DNA of 64,000 nt from an uncultured Clostridia bacterium (GCA_934454585.1 CAKSFP010000004.1:62001-126000); one strand, 5' to 3'. Shown: positions 52,352 through 62,255, counted from the first letter of the stretch. Numbers and translations: made by a program. Notes: generated from the letters alone by a model not told the origin.

Positions 52352-53764
52352 TCAATCAACAACTTCTCCTATCAGCGACCATGTGCGCGCCTCGGTGATC
52401 TTCACCTGTGCGAAGCTGCCTATAAGCGACGAATCTCCGCAAAAGTTGACCGTCTTGCCGCCCTCGGTGCGCCCGGTGAGCACATCGGCATTGGTCTTAC
52501 TCGGCCCCTCCACAAGCACGGTGAGTTCTCTCCCGACATAACTGTCGTTTATCTCGCGCGATATCTCGTCCTGAACCTCAAGCAGTTTATTAAAGTTCTC
52601 CTTCTTCTCCCCGGGAGTGATGACATCGTCCATCTTTGCCGCCGGTGTGCCCGGCCGGCGCGAATATATGAACGAAAACACCGAATCGTAACGAACTTGC
52701 CGCAGCATATCGAGAGTATCCTCGAACTGCTCGTTGGTCTCACCCGGGAATCCGACTATTATGTCAGATGTCAGGGTGATGCCGGGCATCTTCGCTTTGA
52801 TCTTGGCTATTTTTTCAAGATACTGTTCACGGGTGTAGCGGCGGTTCATGCGGCGCAGCACCTCATTGTTGCCTGCCTGTACGGGTAAGTGCAGCTGCTT
52901 GCACACCTTTGGCAGCTCCGCCATTGCGTCGATGAGTCTGTCACTGATGTCCTTTGGGTGGCTCGTCATAAATCTTATTCGCTCTATGCCGTTCACCTCG
53001 TGCACCATGCGGAGCAAATCCGCAAAATCTATATCTTCGTCAAGATCGTTTCCGTATGAATTGACATTCTGCCCGAGCAAGGTTATCTCCTTACAGCCGC
53101 CCTGCGCAAGAGTGCGCACTTCTTCAAGAATTTTTGCCTTGTCTCGGCTGCGCTCTCTGCCGCGTACATACGGCACTATGCAGTATGTGCAAAAATTGTT
53201 GCAGCCATACATGACAGATACCCATTCGCTCGGTCCGCCGCTGCGTGCCACAGGCATATTCTCAGCTATGGTGCCGTCGTTGCATATGTCAAAAACGCGC
53301 GTGCCGTCAAGCAGAGCCTCATGCAGGAGCTCAGGGAAACGATACAGCGAGTGTGTGCCGAACACCAGTCCGACATGCTTATATCTGCGCTTTATCTGCT
53401 CCTGTATGTCCTTTTGCTGCATCATGCAGCCGCACACACCCACGATCAGCTCCGGGCGCTTTGCCTTGAGGTGCTTAAGCGCACCCAGGTTTCCGAAAAC
53501 TTTCAGCTCGGCATTCTCTCTCACCGCGCAGGTATTGTATATGATCAGATCCGCTTCTTCGCGGTTATCCGTCATTTCATAACCCATTTCTTTTATCATG
53601 CCGATGAGCATCTCGGAGTCGCTGACATTTTGCTGACAGCCGTATGTCTCCACAAACGCCCTTTTCATCTTGCTGCTGCGGCGAATTGCCTCGTGAACGG
53701 AATGGATTATTGATTTTTGTCTCTCTATTTCCTCAGGTGAAACATTTTTATTCCTTTGTTCCAT
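52352..53764 (-). CDS. miaB: tRNA-2-methylthio-N6-dimethylallyladenosine synthase
   Basis: Radical-SAM methylthiotransferase that completes ms2i6A37 after MiaA. The 470 residues show the N-terminal UPF0004 domain with three cluster cysteines (FVETYGCQQNVSDSE, YNTCAVRENAE, VGVCGCMMQQ), the radical-SAM motif CNNFCTYCIVPYVRGRERSR, and a C-terminal TRAM domain (YVGRELTVLVEGPSK). The ATG at 53764 follows GGGGAG; the in-frame extension to 53833 lacks a site. It heads the miaB-ylbF-mutS-mutL-miaA series. Confidence 0.96.
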   Translation of the reverse strand: MEQRNKNVSPEEIERQKSIIHSVHEAIRRSSKMKRAFVETYGCQQNVSDSEMLIGMIKEMGYEMTDNREEADLIIYNTCAVRENAELKVFGNLGALKHLKAKRPELIVGVCGCMMQQKDIQEQIKRRYKHVGLVFGTHSLYRFPELLHEALLDGTRVFDICNDGTIAENMPVARSGGPSEWVSVMYGCNNFCTYCIVPYVRGRERSRDKAKILEEVRTLAQGGCKEITLLGQNVNSYGNDLDEDIDFADLLRMVHEVNGIERIRFMTSHPKDISDRLIDAMAELPKVCKQLHLPVQAGNNEVLRRMNRRYTREQYLEKIAKIKAKMPGITLTSDIIVGFPGETNEQFEDTLDMLRQVRYDSVFSFIYSRRPGTPAAKMDDVITPGEKKENFNKLLEVQDEISREINDSYVGRELTVLVEGPSKTNADVLTGRTEGGKTVNFCGDSSLIGSFAQVKITEARTWSLIGEVVD

Positions 53765-53864
53765 TATTATCTCCCCATAGTTTGCTACAATATATTTTAT
53801 CACAAAAAGGGAAAAAAGTAAATATTTTTTCACATAATTCTACGACAAATCCGGGTTTGATTTT

Positions 53865-56012
53865 TCACTGCACATCTTTCATAGTGAGCGATATTCTGTT
53901 TTTGTCCCTGTTCACCTCAAGCACCTTTACTTTTACCACATCGCCGACAGAGAGCACATCTGTGGGGTGCTTGATATATGAATTGCTTATCTGCGAAATA
54001 TGCACCAATCCGTCCTGATGCACGCCGACATCCACAAATGCGCCGAAATCTATAACATTGCGCACCGTGCCCGTGAGCACCATGCCGGGGCGCAGATCTT
54101 CAATATTCATGATATCTTTCATGAGCACGGGACGCGGCATCTCGTCTCTGGGGTCGCGGTCGGGTTTTAGCAGAGAATCCGCAATGTCCGTCACGGTGGG
54201 CATACCCACACCGTGGTCGTCACAGAATTTTTTCATATCCATCATTCTCATCCTCGGTTTAAGCTCACCCAGTGAGCCGCAGCGCACATCATCGGCACTG
54301 TAGCCGACTGCCGCAAGGAGGTCCGCCGCCACTGCGTATGACTCGGGGTGAACACTTGTGGAATCAAACACCTGCTCCGCACCGTTTATCTTCAAGAACC
54401 CGGCGCACTGAGTAAAGGCTTTTTCGCCGAGTTTGGGCACTTTGAGCAGTTGTTTTCGGGATGAAAACTTGCCGTTTTCGTCTCTGTAGGCAACAATATT
54501 TTTCGCCACTGTGCCGTTGATGCCGGCAACATAGGACAGCAGTGCCGCCGATGCGGTGTTAAGGTCAACGCCCACGCTGTTTACGCAGTTTTCCACCACT
54601 CCGGCAAGCGCGGCGGAGAGTTCTTTTTGATTCATATCGTGCTGATACTGACCCACGCCGATTGCCTTTGGATCAATCTTTACAAGTTCCGAAAGCGGAT
54701 CTTGTATTCTTCGTGCAATTGATGCGGCGCTGCGCTGTTCCACAGTGAAATCGGGAAACTCCTCGCTCGCAAGTTTTGACGCAGAATAAACCGATGCCCC
54801 TGCCTCACTCACCATGGTGTAATACACCTCTTTGCCGATGCTCCGCAGCACATCACTTATGAATATCTCCGATTCCTTGGATGCGGTTCCGTTGCCTATG
54901 GCAACGAGATTCACATCGTATTTTTCTATGAGCTCCTTAACAACTCGCGCGCTCTTTTCCTTGTCGTGGTGCGGCAGAGTGCAGAAAACGACACCCGTGT
55001 CGCACACCATTCCGGTATCATCCACCACGGCAAGCTTGCAACCCGTGCGATAGCCGGGGTCAACACCGAGCACGCGCAGTCCCTTGAAAGGCGGCTGCAT
55101 GAGCAGATGATAAAGATTTTTTGAGAAAAGACCTATCGCCTCTTTCTCAGCCTTTTCGGTCAATTCTGCGCGGATTTCACGCTCGATTGACGGCTCTATT
55201 AGTCGCTTGTAAGCGTCGTCTACCGTATCCGTGAGTATACAGTCAAATATGGACGGGCGAATAATCTTTTTGCACAGATAAGCTGTTATCGCCTCTGCAT
55301 CCGCCTCAATGCTCACTTTGAGAAAACCCTCTTTCTCTCCGCGGTTCATTGCAAGCACACGGTGCGGCGCAACACTCTTTACCGTCTGCGAAAAATCATA
55401 ATACATGGAGTACACCGAATCTTCCTCAGTTGTGCCGACGCTCTTTATCAAGCCATCTGAAAAAGTCTTTTGTCTTATATGCTTGCGGTAATCCGCATCG
55501 TCCGATATCATCTCGGCAATTATGTCGCACGCACCGGCAAGCGCCGCCTCGGCAGACTCCACACCTTTTTCGTTGTCAATATATTCTGCTGCAATGTCGA
55601 GCGGATTGCCGCTTTGCTGCGTCTGAGCATACACAATTGCCGCCAGCGGTTCCAGTCCCCTATCCTTGGCAACCGACGCACGGGTTCGCCTCTTTGGACG
55701 ATACGGACGATAGATATCCTCAAGTTCCGCCAGGGTAACGGCGGCATCTATCTTGCCCCTTAATTCATCCGTAAGCTTATTCTGTTCGTCAATCAGTTTT
55801 ATTATCTCGTTGCGGCGCGCGTCGAGTGAACGCAGATATTCCAGCCTTGCTCCGAATTCACGCAAAACCGTGTCGTCAAGTGAGCCTGTCGCCTCTTTTC
55901 GGTAACGCGCTATGAAAGGAATGGTGTTGCCCTCGTCAATGAGTTTTATGGTGTTCTCTGCCTGCCACGGCTGCAAGCCGAGTTCTTCGCTGATTATTTC
56001 TATTTCGTTCAT
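53865..56012 (-). CDS. tex: Tex family RNA-binding protein
   Basis: Conserved nucleic-acid-binding protein linked to transcription and ribosome hibernation or repair. The 715 residues show the N-terminal helical region (PFIARYRKEATGSLDDTVL), the YqgF-like domain (LRVLGVDPGYRTGCKLAVVD), helix-hairpin-helix pairs (GVDLNTASAALLSYVAGI, FSSRKQLLKVPKLGEKAF) and a C-terminal S1 domain (GMVLTGTVRNVIDFGAFVDV). It is one base downstream of the pseudouridine synthase gene. Confidence 0.96.
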   Translation of the reverse strand: MNEIEIISEELGLQPWQAENTIKLIDEGNTIPFIARYRKEATGSLDDTVLREFGARLEYLRSLDARRNEIIKLIDEQNKLTDELRGKIDAAVTLAELEDIYRPYRPKRRTRASVAKDRGLEPLAAIVYAQTQQSGNPLDIAAEYIDNEKGVESAEAALAGACDIIAEMISDDADYRKHIRQKTFSDGLIKSVGTTEEDSVYSMYYDFSQTVKSVAPHRVLAMNRGEKEGFLKVSIEADAEAITAYLCKKIIRPSIFDCILTDTVDDAYKRLIEPSIEREIRAELTEKAEKEAIGLFSKNLYHLLMQPPFKGLRVLGVDPGYRTGCKLAVVDDTGMVCDTGVVFCTLPHHDKEKSARVVKELIEKYDVNLVAIGNGTASKESEIFISDVLRSIGKEVYYTMVSEAGASVYSASKLASEEFPDFTVEQRSAASIARRIQDPLSELVKIDPKAIGVGQYQHDMNQKELSAALAGVVENCVNSVGVDLNTASAALLSYVAGINGTVAKNIVAYRDENGKFSSRKQLLKVPKLGEKAFTQCAGFLKINGAEQVFDSTSVHPESYAVAADLLAAVGYSADDVRCGSLGELKPRMRMMDMKKFCDDHGVGMPTVTDIADSLLKPDRDPRDEMPRPVLMKDIMNIEDLRPGMVLTGTVRNVIDFGAFVDVGVHQDGLVHISQISNSYIKHPTDVLSVGDVVKVKVLEVNRDKNRISLTMKDVQ

Positions 56013-56013
56013 G

Positions 56014-56715
56014 TCACTTCTCCTCTAATCTGTCAATTTCTTCATCGGTCAATTCCCTGTATTCGCCCGGCTGCAATGTTTCATCAAGCGGCAGATTGCC
56101 CATGCTGACTCTCTTTAAGTACATCACATTTTTACCAACGGATTCAAACATCCGCTTTACCTGGTGAAACTTGCCCTCGCATAGGGTGACGAAACTTCGG
56201 TTTTTGCCCTCGCTGCGCTCCAGGCGCGCCGCCATGCAAACATATCCGTCGTCAAGCGCCACTCCGCTCTCAAACGCCGCTATGTCGTCATCCGTAACGG
56301 GCAAGTCGGATTCTACAAGATATTTTTTGTGAATGTGCTTCTTCGGTGAGAGTATGCGGTGGCAAAGGTCACCATCGTTGGTGAGAATGAGCATACCCTC
56401 CGTATCGATGTCCAGCCTGCCGGCAGGGAACGGCCCAAAGCTCAGTGAATATTCGTCAAGCAAATCCGTCACGGTTGGCAGGCGTTTGTCGAAAGTGGCG
56501 CTCACATATCCGCCGGGTTTATTCATCATGATATATATGTATTTTTTGTAGCTGATGTTTTTGCCGTTTACGCACACCGCCGCGGCGTCCGGCACATGAA
56601 ACGACGGATCGCGAACAGAGGCGCCGTCAATTGTGACGGCGCCCGCGCGCACGAGTGATTTAATTTCTTTTCTTGTGCCGACTCCGCTGTCGGCAAGATA
56701 TTTGTCAAGTCGCAT
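56014..56715 (-). CDS. Pseudouridine synthase, RsuA/RluB family
   Basis: Isomerises uridine in rRNA. The 233 residues have an N-terminal S4 domain (MRLDKYLADSGVGTRKEIKS) and the catalytic core with AGRLDIDTEGMLILTNDG, containing the nucleophilic aspartate, plus MMNKPGGYVSA and GKFHQVKRMFESVG. The size and single S4 domain fit RsuA (16S) or RluB/RluE; I cannot choose. The start follows GAGGAG. It overlaps nothing but sits nine bases after the SLH surface-protein gene. Confidence 0.94.
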   Translation of the reverse strand: MRLDKYLADSGVGTRKEIKSLVRAGAVTIDGASVRDPSFHVPDAAAVCVNGKNISYKKYIYIMMNKPGGYVSATFDKRLPTVTDLLDEYSLSFGPFPAGRLDIDTEGMLILTNDGDLCHRILSPKKHIHKKYLVESDLPVTDDDIAAFESGVALDDGYVCMAARLERSEGKNRSFVTLCEGKFHQVKRMFESVGKNVMYLKRVSMGNLPLDETLQPGEYRELTDEEIDRLEEK

Positions 56716-56724
56716 TTTTTCTCC

Positions 56725-59253
56725 TCAATAAATTCCGTAAATCATCTTAACTGCCTCTGCCTTGGTTATATTCTTGTTCGGCTTGAGCGAGCCGTCGTCA
56801 TATCCCGACACAACTCCCATGGAATACATTGTGGTGAATCCTCCGAGTGCATACGACGGCACATCGGCAATGTCTGAGAAATTGAGAGGCACCGTGTCTA
56901 TGCTCTCTCCGAGCACACGCGTGAGCACCGTGACAACCTCGGCTCGAGTCACATTTGCCGTGCTGTCAAAGCGCACACTGCCGTCGGCATAGGTCTTTCC
57001 GTTCATTATTCCCATGGTGTACAGTGCCTTGATCTGGACCGCCGCCCACGATGGCAAGCTGTCCTTGTCGGCAAAGGGTACAGTGAGCACCTTGTAGTCG
57101 GACGGATTTATGCCGAGATAATTTGCCGTCATAACCGCAAATTCCGCTCTCGTCATATTTTTGTCCGGCTCAAATCTGTAAGTGCCGTTCTCGGCGCGCA
57201 CTCCGTTCACAATCTTGCGGTCGGCCATGTATGAAATCACATCTCTGCCCCAGTGAGTGGTCGTGTCCGTGAACTGGTTGTCATATGCCTTGCCCGCTGT
57301 GGTATAACTCTTTATGGTTCGGCTGCCGGCGGAATTTGTGGCAGCAACCATAATCTTTTTCTTCATACCGCCCTCAGCCGGAATGGTCACCACGGAGTCG
57401 TCATAGGAGAAATCCGTCTTTTTGCCGTCAACGCTTACGCTGATGTTCTCTTTTTCCACTCTGAGAGATTCATCACCTGTGAATTTGGCATACACATTGC
57501 TCTCGTCCTCCGAAAAGTCTATTCCGCTGACCGAAGCGTACTTATCACCCGTAACTGTCACGGGGATCGATACTGCCTTGTTGCCGGCCGTTGCGGTGAT
57601 GTTGCCGCTGCCGGATATCTTTGACGCTGTGAAAATTCCATCGGAATTTATGGAGCCTATGTCACCGGTCACATCCCACTTGTAGCAACCGTTGTCAGAT
57701 ATCAGCCTTTTGCTGCCGACGGTTGCTGCGCCGAATACCTGCACGCTGTCACCACCGTTCACTGCGAGTGAATTTATCGCATTGCCTGTTTTTACATCAT
57801 GAATGGATATTGTGTCGGGATTCGTGAACACAGTCACGGTTGAACTGCCCGATATATCGCCGCTGACCGCACGCACGGTTACCTTGCCGTTGCCGACGAG
57901 TTTGGCATAGCCTGTTGTTGATGTGTAGCTGCTGCCGTCAGATGAATATGTCACCTCGCCCGAGAACGCAACAGGGTAATCATTGGTATCCGTCGCACTG
58001 ACGGAGAACTGCTGTGTTGCACCCGACAGATAATTGCCGCCATACGGCTTGAGGTGCAATTTGCCCGGCACTCCCGATGCAGCGCGCGTGTTCATCAGCG
58101 CAAAGAATGTCGCCACGGAGCGCTCCTTGCCCTCGGACGGCTTGTTGAGAATCTGCGCGTCACTCTCTCCCGGATATATACCGGCGATGCAGGTGGAACC
58201 GCCGCCGTCAAAGTTTATCGCATCCACACAGCCAAGCTCGAGAAGTCGATTAGACAGTGTTTTCAGGCGCACGCCATAGCTGTAGCCGGTCTGTCTGCCG
58301 TCTATGGTATAGAATATTATGCTGCCGTCACTCTTTATGCCGACCGCACTGCGCGGCGCCGCCGCCTCGTCCACATTCTGCACCTGCCCGTCTTTTATGA
58401 GTCTGCCGCCGACACTGCCCTGGATGTATGTGCACTGCGCCCAGCGCGAGTCACCGGCGGCGCTGTTGGTTATGGTCACGCTGTCGCCCACATTAAAGAG
58501 TTTCATCTGTTCCATGCGTTCTGCAGCGATTTCCTTGTCAACCACAAGCACTATTTTTCCCCGGGGAATGGGTATGGCTCCATCCGATTCCATTACTTCT
58601 TCAACAACACCCGTCACCTCGGAGTCAAGTTTCATCTCTCCCGATGCCGATCCGATTATTACATTATAGCTCGGCTTCTCCGCCCTGGTGGTGTCGCTGA
58701 ATTTGTCTGTAAGCATGTATATGGCATATGGCTGCGGATATTTGTTTATGTTCTCCACATTTATTATGTTCTCGCCCACTTTTACCGTCGTACTTATGGT
58801 CAGCCACGACACAAAACCGCTGCCGTCCGGATTTATACCGAGGGCATCCTCACCGGATGAATCCTTTGTGGCAATCACGCCGTCGACAATCTGGTGTCCC
58901 ATGGGCACACCTGTCTTGAACGAAAAAAAGTCGCTGTTCATCATCATTATCGGGTACAAACCCTGTGAGCGAATCTTGCCCAGCATGTTTGACACGGTGG
59001 ATTTGCCGTAGATATATGTGTCGTTGACAATGACCGGCTTTATGCCGTCGTTCGGCTTGTATTCATAATAATTCTCGGTCTGCTTGCCCACGCCCGACTG
59101 GTCGCTGATAAAGACATTGTTTATATATGTCGTGCCCTGTGCCACATCCACCTCCACGGACGAATATGTCTCTGTTCCCAGTACCGATGCAAGCGCCGTT
59201 GTTGTGATGAGCGATGCCGCAAGGAGCACCGCGGTGATTTTTTTGATTTTCAT
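56725..59253 (-). CDS. SLH-anchored phosphodiester glycosidase-domain surface protein
   Basis: Exported protein of 842 residues with a signal peptide (KIKKITAVLLAASLITTTAL). Residues about 60-380 are a NAGPA-like phosphodiester glycosidase domain: GLYPIMMMNSDFFSFKTGVP, YIQGSVGG and the signature INFDGGGSTCI. About 390-560 are Ig-like/Big domains (ATDTNDYPVAFSGEVTYSSD). Three SLH domains (about 650-842) attach it to the wall (VTRAEVVTVLTRVLG). NAGPA-type enzymes remove sugar-phosphate caps; in Firmicutes they may act on wall polymers (inference). The ATG at 59253 is preferred over 59271 because AAGGA precedes it. Confidence 0.92.
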   Translation of the reverse strand: MKIKKITAVLLAASLITTTALASVLGTETYSSVEVDVAQGTTYINNVFISDQSGVGKQTENYYEYKPNDGIKPVIVNDTYIYGKSTVSNMLGKIRSQGLYPIMMMNSDFFSFKTGVPMGHQIVDGVIATKDSSGEDALGINPDGSGFVSWLTISTTVKVGENIINVENINKYPQPYAIYMLTDKFSDTTRAEKPSYNVIIGSASGEMKLDSEVTGVVEEVMESDGAIPIPRGKIVLVVDKEIAAERMEQMKLFNVGDSVTITNSAAGDSRWAQCTYIQGSVGGRLIKDGQVQNVDEAAAPRSAVGIKSDGSIIFYTIDGRQTGYSYGVRLKTLSNRLLELGCVDAINFDGGGSTCIAGIYPGESDAQILNKPSEGKERSVATFFALMNTRAASGVPGKLHLKPYGGNYLSGATQQFSVSATDTNDYPVAFSGEVTYSSDGSSYTSTTGYAKLVGNGKVTVRAVSGDISGSSTVTVFTNPDTISIHDVKTGNAINSLAVNGGDSVQVFGAATVGSKRLISDNGCYKWDVTGDIGSINSDGIFTASKISGSGNITATAGNKAVSIPVTVTGDKYASVSGIDFSEDESNVYAKFTGDESLRVEKENISVSVDGKKTDFSYDDSVVTIPAEGGMKKKIMVAATNSAGSRTIKSYTTAGKAYDNQFTDTTTHWGRDVISYMADRKIVNGVRAENGTYRFEPDKNMTRAEFAVMTANYLGINPSDYKVLTVPFADKDSLPSWAAVQIKALYTMGIMNGKTYADGSVRFDSTANVTRAEVVTVLTRVLGESIDTVPLNFSDIADVPSYALGGFTTMYSMGVVSGYDDGSLKPNKNITKAEAVKMIYGIY

Positions 59254-59334
59254 TTTATTTTGTCCTTCCATATATACATTTATATTTTGGTCTTCGCGTA
59301 TTTATATCATCAATGTTGATTTGTGTGTTGGCTT

Positions 59335-59415
59335 GCGGCATATGTTGTGTATCTGTTCGACACGCGCCACAACGGCGCTGTGGATCTCACTGACACACAA
59401 CATATGCCCCTTGCC
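59335..59415. repeat. Family-2 palindromic element, copy 2
   Basis: Arms GGCATATGTTGTGT near 59337 and ACACAACATATGCC near 59410. The reverse complement matches 24765-24838 at about 63 of 74 positions. Confidence 0.75.
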
Positions 59416-59452
59416 TTGGCGAATTTTGTGCGTTGCAAGTATTCGTCAAAAG

Positions 59453-59640
59453 CTGTGTATGTGTTTTTTATTCTCAGACGACGAGTTCAGCGCAGGGCTC
59501 CCAAAAAGGTGGTAGCGCAGCGTGCCTTTTTGGGAAAAAGGAGAAACAGCAAAGCGAGTAAGCTGTAAATCTCCGATTTGCAGCGCACGATGCGCTGCTT
59601 GTTTCGACGCAGGAGTCAAGAATAAAAAATACATACACAG
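59453..59640. repeat. Family-1 element with a long structured insert
   Basis: Arms 59453-59475 and 59618-59640 are near complements. The first 39 nt (59455-59493) are identical to 31725-31763. The interior 59494-59617 replaces the usual core and contains three further inverted pairs: CCCAAAAAGG/CCTTTTTGGG, GGAGAAACAGC/GCTGTAAATCTCC and CAGCGCA/TGCGCTG. Confidence 0.75.
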
Positions 59641-59963
59641 ACTGCACATGCCTTTGTGCGTGCAAAAACAAAACATCCCCATGCCCGCCTTTGAGCAAAG
59701 TTTCACATTATCAGTCTAATTATATCAAAAACCACTCCCGAATTTCAATATTTATTGCAATAATTTTATCAAATGTTAATAATTTTTATTGGAAATACTA
59801 CCACAATCTGCTTGGCACAAGGCTTTGCGGCAATTTTAATTTTTGCGTGCACGGTATGCGAAATTTTTGTGCGGATTTTTTATAATAGAATCAGCAAGTG
59901 ACACGCAGGAAAGACTGCAGAGCCGGCATGACACTTCGGAAAAGACGAAAGGAGAATGAAAAA
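59641..59963 (+). other. AT-rich leader before the phage module
   Basis: No gene is seen. A TATAAT at 59881-59886 could be a -10 box but lacks a good -35. No integrase, attachment site or tRNA is recognisable, so the left boundary of the phage block is undefined. Confidence 0.5.
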
Positions 59964-60857
59964 ATGAAAAATGCAGAAAGAAACAAAAAAGCGGATGAGC
60001 TGAAAAAGAACCTCGCCGCAAAACCCTCTGAAAGAGAGGAGAGCAAAAACGCCGAAAACAAATCTTTGAAAAGCGGGGATACGGGAAAAATCGATAACTC
60101 CGAAAAAGATGAAAACACGGCAACCGAAAAGGCAACCCCGATAACCGACCCCAAAGCTGAATTTGAAAAACTGATAAGGGGCGAGTACAAGGACGCCTAT
60201 GAGGAAAAAATCAAGGAGAACCTCGCAAAGAGATTCCGCGAAAATGAAGAACTGCGCAAAAAACTTGACGACGCAAACGAAATTCTCGCAGAACTCAGTG
60301 AGAGGTACAACATGAATTTTGAGGACACCGACGAGCTGAAGAAAGCCGTTCATGCCGACAACGGACTCTTTGCCGACGAAGCTCAAAGGCAGGGAATGGA
60401 TGTGGAGACATATCGCTACATGAAAAAACTCGAAAGAGAAAACCTCGGCTACAAAAAGCAGATTGAAAAATCGCGCCGCGACAGTGAGGCAGCCGAGATG
60501 ATGAAACGCTGGTATGACAACTCACAGGAACTTGCGAAATCCTATCCCGAATTTGACATGACGGCGGAAATCGACAACCCGAAATTCATAAAGCTGGTGC
60601 AAAGCGGCATTGACCTTAAGACCGCCTATGAGGTGGTGCACATAGCGGACATACTCGACCGAGAGAGAGATAACGCGGCAACCGAAGCGCGCAGGGATGT
60701 TGAGCTGGAGTACCGCTCCAGAGACAACAGGCCGTATGAAAACGGACTTTCGGCACAAAGCTCCGCACTCATCAGGAACAATGTCGGCTCGCTCTCCTCA
60801 AAGCAGAGAGCGGAACTGGCAAAAAGAGCCGCACGCGGTGAGAAAATCACCTTCTAA
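59964..60857 (+). CDS. Phage capsid scaffolding-like protein
   Basis: A 297-residue, strongly charged and mostly helical protein, with a lysine/glutamate-rich N-terminus and coiled coil (KEKIKENLAKRFRENEELRK). The position directly before the major capsid gene, the composition and the size fit a capsid scaffold or assembly protein (inference from context). It ends SKQRAELAKRAARGEKITF. I chose the ATG at 59964, after GGAG; the frame extends upstream to 59898 but without a site. Most phage scaffolds are poorly conserved in sequence, so family naming is uncertain. Confidence 0.75.
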   Translation: MKNAERNKKADELKKNLAAKPSEREESKNAENKSLKSGDTGKIDNSEKDENTATEKATPITDPKAEFEKLIRGEYKDAYEEKIKENLAKRFRENEELRKKLDDANEILAELSERYNMNFEDTDELKKAVHADNGLFADEAQRQGMDVETYRYMKKLERENLGYKKQIEKSRRDSEAAEMMKRWYDNSQELAKSYPEFDMTAEIDNPKFIKLVQSGIDLKTAYEVVHIADILDRERDNAATEARRDVELEYRSRDNRPYENGLSAQSSALIRNNVGSLSSKQRAELAKRAARGEKITF

Positions 60858-60897
60858 TGCGGCAAAAAAACAAAACACACAGAAAGGAAATGATAAA

Positions 60898-61851
60898 ATG
60901 AAACTTAACCTTACATTATTCAGTGCAAACCCCAACACACTCAAGGTACTCACAGAGGAAATGAGAACCTACTACAGTGACTATCTGATTGACAACGCCA
61001 AGCCGAACCTTGTGCACGATCAGTTCGGTCAGAAAACCACCATTCCCAAAAACGGAGGAAACACAATCAACTTCCGCAGATTCATGCCGTTTAATAAACC
61101 GACCTACACCCTCGCCGAGGGAATTATTCCTGATGGTGCAAGCCTCAAGGTAACAAGCGTGTCGGCAAGCCTTATCCAGTACGGCTACTATGTAACCCTC
61201 TCCGATGTGCTCCAACTTGAGAGCATAGACAACACCGTGGTCGAGGCAACAAAAATTCTCGGAAACCAGGCAGGTCTCACGCTTGACGGTGCCACAAGAG
61301 AAGTTCTCAACGGCGGCACAAATGTCATGTACGCCGGCGGAGTAAGCGCAAGGGCATCCCTCACCGCAGATTCCAAGCTGACCGTGGACGACATCTACAA
61401 AGCTGCAAGATTTCTCAAGACACAAAACGCACCCAAGATAAACGGCTCTTATGTTGCAATCATCCACCCGGATGTTGCGTACGACCTCATGAGAGACAGC
61501 GAGTGGATAGACGCGCACAAATACAGCGCAAGCGAAAATTTGTTTGACGGCGAGATAGGCAAAATCGGCGGTGTGAGATTCGTAGAAACAAGCGAAGCAA
61601 AGATTTTTAAGAACACTCCGGTCAACGCTTACTCAACAATCGTGCTCGGCGCAAATGCATACGGTGTGACGGATGTTGACGGAGACGCTCTTAAGACATT
61701 CATCAAACCGACAGGTTCCGGCGGTGCCAACGATCCGCTCAACCAGAGAGCAACCGTAGGCTGGAAGGCATCCAAGTGTGCAGTAAGACTCATGGAGAGC
61801 TTTATGGTGAGAATAGAGAGTGCATCGTCATTTAATGCAGATCCCAACTAA
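60898..61851 (+). CDS. Major capsid protein, N4-gp56 family
   Basis: Forms the phage head shell. The 317 residues match the N4-gp56-like HK97-fold capsid family: TIPKNGGNTINFRRFMPF, GYYVTLSDVLQLESIDNTVV, ILGNQAGLTLDGATREVLNG, VAIIHPDVAYDLM and IGKIGGVRFVETSEAKIF. The ATG at 60898 follows AAAGGA. It lies 40 nt after the scaffold gene and before a terminator-like hairpin at 61864-61898. The family occurs in N4-like phages and in many prophages of Clostridia. Confidence 0.93.
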   Translation: MKLNLTLFSANPNTLKVLTEEMRTYYSDYLIDNAKPNLVHDQFGQKTTIPKNGGNTINFRRFMPFNKPTYTLAEGIIPDGASLKVTSVSASLIQYGYYVTLSDVLQLESIDNTVVEATKILGNQAGLTLDGATREVLNGGTNVMYAGGVSARASLTADSKLTVDDIYKAARFLKTQNAPKINGSYVAIIHPDVAYDLMRDSEWIDAHKYSASENLFDGEIGKIGGVRFVETSEAKIFKNTPVNAYSTIVLGANAYGVTDVDGDALKTFIKPTGSGGANDPLNQRATVGWKASKCAVRLMESFMVRIESASSFNADPN

Positions 61852-61863
61852 GCTGCAAGGCAA

Positions 61864-61898
61864 GTGCGGAAAAAGGTGCATGACACCTTTTTTCGCAC
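61864..61898 (+). terminator. Hairpin downstream of the capsid gene
   Basis: A 15-bp stem with one G-T pair (61864-61878 with 61884-61898), loop CATGA, with T-rich right arm. It probably attenuates transcription after the highly expressed capsid gene. Confidence 0.65.
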
Positions 61899-61942
61899 AA
61901 CAAAAAACAAATTAACACAAAAAATAACGGAGGTAATTAACA

Positions 61943-62254
61943 ATGGCTAAAGCAAAAACAACTTCAACCGCAGCCGAAGCTGCGGAAACAAAGACATTCG
62001 GCACAATAGCGGAGGAAAACGCATATTATCCCGAACCCGTCAAAATCAAGCTGTTCAAGGACAACGACAAGTACAACAGTGATGTGTTCGTTGCGGTAAA
62101 CGGCGTGGGTATGTTTGTGCCCAGAGGCGAGGAAGTGGAGATCCCGCGAAAATATGTGGAGGCGCTCAAAAATTCCGAGATGCAGGATTGCTTTGCCGCC
62201 GACTATCAGCTCGAGCTGAGAGAGGGCAGCAATTCTTCGGAACTGAGCGAATAA
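61943..62254 (+). CDS. Small phage protein of unknown role in the head module
   Basis: A 103-residue protein with a low-complexity N-terminus (AKAKTTSTAAEAAETK) and a compact domain (KIKLFKDNDKYNSDVFVAVN, GVGMFVPRGEEVEIPRKYVE). It resembles small conserved proteins near phage capsid genes, but I cannot name its function. The start follows GGAGG by 10 nt. Head decoration or completion is possible from position. Confidence 0.8.
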   Translation: MAKAKTTSTAAEAAETKTFGTIAEENAYYPEPVKIKLFKDNDKYNSDVFVAVNGVGMFVPRGEEVEIPRKYVEALKNSEMQDCFAADYQLELREGSNSSELSE

Positions 62255-62255
62255 T

